Shown piece by piece: positions 4,708 to 8,295 of a DNA stretch of 8,295 bases. Under the pieces are notes generated by a model, which had not been told where the DNA came from, searched no databases, and worked only from the letters and a program-made list of their open reading frames with translations. Source of the DNA: Rhodoferax sp. UBA5149. GTDB taxonomy: Bacteria > Pseudomonadota > Gammaproteobacteria > Burkholderiales > Burkholderiaceae_C. The DNA is taken from NCBI RefSeq assembly GCF_002413825.1, contig NZ_DHXT01000203.1:487-8781 (forward strand). The letters are read 5' to 3'. Position 1 is the stretch's first letter, and each line of letters starts with the position of its first letter. Position numbers and translations under genes: made by a program.

Positions 4708-5988
4708 CTACTGCGCGCTGGTGAACACCGTCAACACCCCGGTGTAACCATAGAGGTGGTGTCGGGCGATTTCGCCACCGGCAAAAAAGCCCACCAGCGG
4801 CACGTCGCCCAAAGCCCGGCGCACGATTTGCAGCTCGGCACTGGGGCCGCCAAAGTGCGGGCCACCGCGCCCGGAGCAGCTCACATAAATCGCGCCGGCG
4901 ATGCCACGCGCCGGATGCGGTGCCGACTCGGCCTCGGACGCCGCCAGCGCGGTGGCCGTTTCCACCGGCAACGCTTCCGGCTCCAGCTCTTCACGAATTT
5001 CGGCGCAGACCCGGATCAAGTCAGCGCGTGCGGCCTGGACATTGCGCTGGCAAAACGCCAGCTGCATGCCCTCCTCCAACTGGGCCGACACCGCCACACC
5101 GCGCCGACCCGGGTCCAGCCCGATGATGTGGCGCACGATCACGTCGCTGCCAAAGTTGCCGGTGCGGTTGACCGCCACGCCGTCACCAGTCGACCCCGCA
5201 CGGTCCACCGGGTGCATCAAGCCGACCAGGGTGGCGCGCACCGCCGTGAGCGCTTGTTCCGGCTGCTCGAGCGAGACCTTGAGCTCGCGCAGCATCACAT
5301 CGAGTGCCGGCTCGCCATCCAGCCCGATCACCACATTGGCCTCGGCAGCGGTGACCTGATGGGCGCGGGCCACTGGCAGACAACCTTGCGTCACGCGCGA
5401 CACGAGATTCACCCCCGCGCCAAAGGCCACCCCGCTCAAGCCGCCACTGAAGACGCCACTGGCGGCGCCCTGCCCGCTGATATTGCCATTGCCGCCGACG
5501 GCAAACTGCACCGTCTTCGAGCGGCTGGACGACAAACCGCCAAACAGATAGCCCGAGTCGGTGCGGGCGGCCATCTCGACGATGAGCTCCGCCAAGTCGG
5601 GCGTGTCGGCATCCGCATGCACCAGGGCGGTATGGGCCTCAAAACCGATCCCCAACGGCGCGACACCGGAAAACACCCGGTACTGGTCGCCCGGCAGCTC
5701 GCACAGCATCAGGGCCAGCGCCGGCTCGTCAAAATATTCCACGTTGTTGGACGCGATGCCGATGCCTACCGTGCCCGACCAATCGGTGATTTCCGGCAAT
5801 TCGGCGCTCAGGTGTTCCAGAATGTCTTGCGCCTGATCGGCATAGTGGTCGGTGATGTAGAGCAAGGCCAGCGTCGGGCTGCTGGCATAGCCGTGCAGCG
5901 CCATCTGGGCCCGCACTTGCGCCAACACCAAACCGGCCGCCATGCGCCACTGCGGGTGCGTGGCATGACCATAGGGGAACAGCTTCAT
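4708..5988 (-). CDS. FIST-domain protein (FIST N and FIST C sensory domains)
   Basis: A 426-residue cytoplasmic protein with no signal peptide or membrane segment. The N-terminal FIST domain spans about residues 18-200 (LALLYITDHYAD; VGIGIASNNVEYF; GYLFGGLSSSRSKTVQF). The C-terminal FIST_C domain spans about 215-425 and contains AIYVSCSGRGGPHFG (366-380), LVGFFAGGEI (398-407) and LYGYTGVLTVF (412-422). FIST domains are thought to bind small ligands, perhaps amino acids, in signal transduction; here no kinase, cyclase or other output domain is attached, so it would work as a stand-alone binding protein. An Ala/Glu-rich stretch at about 333-361 interrupts FIST_C and looks like a flexible insertion. 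The start at 5988 is 22 nt after the phaM stop, suggesting co-transcription; no strong ribosome site is visible. Role unknown. Confidence 0.85.
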   Translation of the reverse strand: MKLFPYGHATHPQWRMAAGLVLAQVRAQMALHGYASSPTLALLYITDHYADQAQDILEHLSAELPEITDWSGTVGIGIASNNVEYFDEPALALMLCELPGDQYRVFSGVAPLGIGFEAHTALVHADADTPDLAELIVEMAARTDSGYLFGGLSSSRSKTVQFAVGGNGNISGQGAASGVFSGGLSGVAFGAGVNLVSRVTQGCLPVARAHQVTAAEANVVIGLDGEPALDVMLRELKVSLEQPEQALTAVRATLVGLMHPVDRAGSTGDGVAVNRTGNFGSDVIVRHIIGLDPGRRGVAVSAQLEEGMQLAFCQRNVQAARADLIRVCAEIREELEPEALPVETATALAASEAESAPHPARGIAGAIYVSCSGRGGPHFGGPSAELQIVRRALGDVPLVGFFAGGEIARHHLYGYTGVLTVFTSAQ

Positions 5989-6010
5989 CGGTGGACTCGC
6001 AGGTGCCGCA

Positions 6011-6703
6011 TCAGCCGTTCCGGCTGGTCGGTTTTTTGACAGTTTTCTTGGCCGCTGCCCTCGATTTGACTGCCTTGGAGGCGGCTTTCTTGGTCGCCTT
6101 CACGGCTTCTTTGGCAAACCCGGCCGCCATGTTTTTGGTGACGTCGCGGGCGGTGTTTTTGCCGACATCTTTCATGGCGCTGGCGGCGATTTGCTGAAAC
6201 TGCTGCGTCAGCGAATTCCACAACTGCATCGGATCAACCAAGCCGGCCGCCGCCGTGGTGGCGGGCTTGGCGGCTTGGCGCACGGATTTGGCCATATCAC
6301 CGGCATCGGCCGCCACCTCGGAGATGGTCTGGGCGGCAGAGGCGGCTTTTTCAGTCACCTTTTGCACACTGGAGGCCACCGCGTCCGCGGCCTTGAGCTT
6401 GAACGCGTTCGCCACATCGCCGATGTTGAAATTCATGCCCTTGAGCGTGGCCAGCGTCATTTTTTGCACTTCAAGCGCCTGCACCGTGGCGCCCAGGGCT
6501 TTGGAATTTTGATCGAGCCAGAAATGCACGGCCTTGAGTTCGGCAATGCGTTTTTCCAGCTCTTCCACATTCATCGTCGGGGCAATCCAGTTGGCCAGGT
6601 TGGGCATCTGCGGAATCGTCTCTGAAGCGCCCTTGGCCAGATTCTGCAGAAAGTCAAAACCGGGGACGAATTTACCGAAACCAGTGCTCTGTGAATCACT
6701 CAT
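6011..6703 (-). CDS. phaM: PhaM-like polyhydroxyalkanoate granule regulatory protein
   Basis: PhaM of Cupriavidus necator activates the PHA synthase PhaC and tethers PHA granules to the nucleoid. This 230-residue protein has the conserved core at about residues 44-90, marked by NVEELEKRIAELKAV, FWLDQNSKALGATVQALEVQ and ATLKGM. A helical Ala-rich middle follows, and then a Lys/Ala-rich tail (about 197-227, with KATKKAASKAVKSRAAAKK) like histone H1 tails, suited to non-specific DNA binding. I chose ATG 6703 because GGAG (6712-6709) lies five nt upstream; the upstream in-frame ATG at 6730 would add nine residues and has no such site. The FIST gene follows 22 nt later. No PHA synthase gene is in the window, so its direct role here is by homology. 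Confidence 0.85.
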   Translation of the reverse strand: MSDSQSTGFGKFVPGFDFLQNLAKGASETIPQMPNLANWIAPTMNVEELEKRIAELKAVHFWLDQNSKALGATVQALEVQKMTLATLKGMNFNIGDVANAFKLKAADAVASSVQKVTEKAASAAQTISEVAADAGDMAKSVRQAAKPATTAAAGLVDPMQLWNSLTQQFQQIAASAMKDVGKNTARDVTKNMAAGFAKEAVKATKKAASKAVKSRAAAKKTVKKPTSRNG

Positions 6704-6792
6704 GTTCGCTCCAAAGGGGGTTGTCAACATTGAACTGACGACAGCTTACCCCAATGCGACCCGAATGGCGATGCCCCCGCGCGCCTGTTCAC

Positions 6793-7284
6793 TCAGCGTT
6801 TGTGCGCCTCCATGGCGGCCTTGTCCTCCGGCTTCGCGTCGGCCTTCGCGCCAGGCGCGACCGTGGCGACCGGCACTTTCAGTTCCACTTTGCTCTCCAC
6901 GCCTTTGGCGTCCTTGAACACCAGCGTCAGCGGGATCGTGCTGTCCTTCGGCAGCGCGGTTTTCAGGTCCATCAGCATCACGTGGTAGCCCCCTGCCTTG
7001 AGCTCTACCGTCTTGCCGGCGGGCAAGTCAAGGCCACCCTGCACGGCGAGCATTCTCATGACATCGCCTTCCATTTTCATTTCGTGGACTTCCGCTACGC
7101 CGGCGACAGGCGTGGAGGCGGCGACCAGTTTGGCGCCCTCTTTGGCGGTGATTTTCATGAAGGCGCCGGTGGCTTTCTGGCCCGGCACCGTGGTGCGAAC
7201 CCAGGCGTCCTTGACCTCCACGGTTTGGGCGTACAGGCTGCCGCAGGCCAATGCAGCGATAACGGTCAGTGCTTTCAGTTTCAT
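6793..7284 (-). CDS. Periplasmic copper chaperone PCuAC family
   Basis: PCuAC proteins bind Cu(I) in the periplasm and deliver it to cytochrome oxidase or other cuproenzymes. The 163-residue precursor has a signal peptide (positive MKLK, hydrophobic ALTVIAALACGSL, probable cleavage after LYA at residue 19). The mature domain starts VKDAWVRTTVPGQKATGAF. Copper ligands are H67 (VHEM), M78 (VMRM), H101 and M103 (GGYHVM), close to the family pattern H-x10-M-x21-H-x-M, though I count 22 residues in the second spacer. The C-terminus has an Ala/Lys extension ending EAHKR. The start at 7284 is set by GGAG (7294-7291) six nt upstream; a start at 7296 would destroy that spacing. It lies 34 nt after the ycnI-like gene and is probably the last gene of the copper operon. 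An 89-bp gap with no clear terminator separates it from phaM. Confidence 0.93.
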   Translation of the reverse strand: MKLKALTVIAALACGSLYAQTVEVKDAWVRTTVPGQKATGAFMKITAKEGAKLVAASTPVAGVAEVHEMKMEGDVMRMLAVQGGLDLPAGKTVELKAGGYHVMLMDLKTALPKDSTIPLTLVFKDAKGVESKVELKVPVATVAPGAKADAKPEDKAAMEAHKR

Positions 7285-7318
7285 ACGTTTCTCCAATCAA
7301 TAAAACAAGGAACTCAAT

Positions 7319-7867
7319 TCAGTGCTGGTGCCCGACGATCTCCGAAGGAATGATCTCCAGCAAGGCGGCGGGCAAACTCAGGCCCTTGGTCGACGTGCCT
7401 GACGCTGGCAGCTCGCTCCAGTTGTTGCTGCCTTTCTCGCAGGTCTGGAGCACCTTGAACCACATCGCGCCCGCCTCCGCTGGAAGCCCGCCACGGAAGA
7501 CAAACTCGTCGTAATACGCCGCTGGCAACCAGCTGTCCTGGCTGTTGGCGCTCCACGTGATCTCCGACACATCCTCGCTGACGGTCTTGCCGTGGCTATC
7601 GTAAGGCTTGGCCAGCTTGGCACGGGTGATGGTCACGGTCCAGCCCGCCTTGGGCATCGGCTGGGCACCCTGAAACCCCACCGGGACGGTCACTTTGATC
7701 GCCGTGGTGGGCGAGCCTTCACAAGCGTGGCTCACACGCAAGGCTGCTTTGTAGCCGCGACCCGCCAGAGCCACCGGCTCATCCAGAACAACATGGGAAA
7801 AAACGGCACTAGCCCCCGTGAACATTGCACAAGCAGCTATTAATTTAGTAGCAATCGATATTTTCAT
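7319..7867 (-). CDS. YcnI/DUF1775 family periplasmic copper-binding protein
   Basis: YcnI-type proteins bind Cu(II) with the N-terminal histidine of the mature protein and work with PCuAC chaperones. From ATG 7867 the precursor has 182 residues: a signal peptide of about 24 residues (MKISIATKLIAACAMF...), then H25 in SHVVLDEP, positioned to be the first mature residue. Family segments follow: C49 in HACEGSPTTAIKVTVP, MPKAGWTVTI, EITWS, YYDEFVFRGGLP, WFKVLQTCEKG (C143) and WSELPASG. The chosen start has GAAAG about six nt upstream. An alternative ATG at 7888 overlaps the receptor stop (ATGA) and would add seven residues; either way translation could be coupled. The signal peptide is encoded largely by an interspersed repeat (7809-7853). 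It lies between a TonB-dependent receptor and PCuAC, which supports a copper uptake or delivery role. Confidence 0.9.
   Translation of the reverse strand: MKISIATKLIAACAMFTGASAVFSHVVLDEPVALAGRGYKAALRVSHACEGSPTTAIKVTVPVGFQGAQPMPKAGWTVTITRAKLAKPYDSHGKTVSEDVSEITWSANSQDSWLPAAYYDEFVFRGGLPAEAGAMWFKVLQTCEKGSNNWSELPASGTSTKGLSLPAALLEIIPSEIVGHQH
7809..7853 (-). repeat. 45-bp interspersed repeat, copy B, within the signal-peptide coding region
   Basis: Read on the minus strand from 7853, this segment aligns without gaps to 3318-3362 (31 of 45 identical). ATAGCTG and the terminal ACGGGGGCTAG are identical and spaced the same. The degenerate arms GCTAC/ATAGC of the leading inverted repeat are also kept. 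It covers codons 5-20 of the ycnI-like gene, that is, the hydrophobic core and end of the signal peptide. Confidence 0.5.
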
Positions 7868-7884
7868 GGTGTCTTTCAAAAATC

Positions 7885-8295
7885 TCATAAATCAAACTTC
7901 AGCTCGGCCATATAGCTGCGCTGCGGATAGGGGTGGAAGTTCCAGTATTGGTAGTTGTTCAGGTTGTCGATGCCGAACGAGGCCGTCCATTGCCGACCCA
8001 CCACGTAGCGCACCCGAACATCGGTCGTGAAGTACTCGCTCACCCCTTGGTAGGTGGCGCCATTCACGTCCGCGTTGTTCAGGGTGCGGAACTGCGGGCC
8101 GCTGTAACGGGCGCCCAGCGAGGCGCTCCAATGTTCGTCAACCCGGTAGCTGGCCAGCGCGGTGGCACGCCACTTCGGGATGTTGGGCTGCTGTTTGCCG
8201 ATGGTGTCGCCCGCCACGCTCACGAAACCCGCGTTTTCTTTGATGGTGGAATCGGCGTAAGTGACGCTGCCCGACAGGTCCAGCCCCTTCTTCAC
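7885..8295 (-). CDS. TonB-dependent outer-membrane receptor, C-terminal fragment
   Basis: The 5' part of the gene lies beyond the right edge; the last 136-137 codons are visible. They encode alternating beta-strands typical of the end of a TonB-dependent barrel: RATALASYRVDEHWSASLGA, SEYFTTDVRVRYVV, WTASFGIDNLNNYQYWNF, then YPQRSYMAELKFDL. The NLxNYxYWNxxPYPxR ending is, from memory, common in siderophore- or metal-type receptors linked to PCuAC genes. The final residue is Leu rather than the usual aromatic, though the penultimate strand is normal. The GTG at the window edge is an internal valine, not a start. The stop TGA (7887-7885) lies 17 nt upstream of the ycnI-like start at 7867 and overlaps the alternative start at 7888. 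Its substrate is probably copper or a copper complex, by context only. Confidence 0.9.
   Translation of the reverse strand: MKKGLDLSGSVTYADSTIKENAGFVSVAGDTIGKQQPNIPKWRATALASYRVDEHWSASLGARYSGPQFRTLNNADVNGATYQGVSEYFTTDVRVRYVVGRQWTASFGIDNLNNYQYWNFHPYPQRSYMAELKFDL

Noticed and set aside
4474..6039. 521-codon open frame on the plus strand opposite the FIST gene
   Set aside because: It lies antisense to a clear FIST protein and the start of pfp; the His/Arg/Gln-rich translation with no family motifs is what GC-rich codon bias produces on the opposite strand.
6704..6792. Promoter or terminator between PCuAC and phaM
   Set aside because: A minus-strand TTGACA lies only about 20 nt from the phaM start with no room for a -10, and no stable hairpin with a U-tract was seen.
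7905..7930. Third repeat copy (ATAGCTGCGCTGCGGATAG)
   Set aside because: Here the ATAGCTG is explained by conserved receptor codons for YPQRSYMAEL; the ACGGGGGCTAG end is absent at the expected spacing.

Overview
The window looks like chromosomal DNA from a GC-rich betaproteobacterium, most likely a member of the Comamonadaceae (Rhodoferax/Polaromonas-like). This rests on the style of the QueA and Tgt proteins, a PhaM-type polyhydroxyalkanoate granule protein, a pyrophosphate-dependent phosphofructokinase, and short AT-rich repeats of the ATAGCTG type that I recall from genomes of this family. The assignment is inference from protein and repeat character; no 16S gene is present.

Layout: (1) The left edge (1-61, minus) holds the first residues of a ribbon-helix-helix (CopG-like) antitoxin, with an inverted repeat just upstream. 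(2) queA (208-1335, plus) and tgt (2079-3290, plus) are two queuosine tRNA-modification enzymes that are normally adjacent. Here they are separated by a VapBC-type toxin-antitoxin pair on the minus strand (1313-1914: AbrB-fold antitoxin, then PIN toxin). The toxin gene overlaps the 3' end of queA. queA therefore has antitoxin-type genes on both sides, and it also carries an internal REP-like hairpin read through in frame. (3) The short tgt/pfp convergent gap contains one copy of a 45-bp interspersed repeat. (4) The minus-strand pfp (3366-4586) is preceded by a possible 26-residue small ORF. (5) A FIST-domain sensor-like protein (4708-5988) follows phaM (6011-6703) by 22 nt on the minus strand. 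(6) A minus-strand copper-handling cluster runs from the right edge: TonB-dependent receptor (3' end only, 7885-8295), YcnI/DUF1775 protein (7319-7867), PCuAC copper chaperone (6793-7284). A second copy of the 45-bp repeat lies inside the ycnI-like gene and encodes most of its signal peptide.

Functionally, QueA and Tgt act in queuosine synthesis on GUN-anticodon tRNAs; Pfp is central glycolysis/gluconeogenesis; PhaM links PHA granules, PHA synthase and the nucleoid; and the receptor/YcnI/PCuAC set probably moves copper across the outer membrane and delivers it in the periplasm. I see no rRNA, tRNA, CRISPR, insertion sequence or complete transposase. No gene-free stretch exceeds 300 bases. I found no wholly new multi-gene system; the most unusual signals are the two places where repeat elements appear to have become coding sequence (queA and the ycnI-like gene) and the toxin-antitoxin module wedged between queA and tgt.
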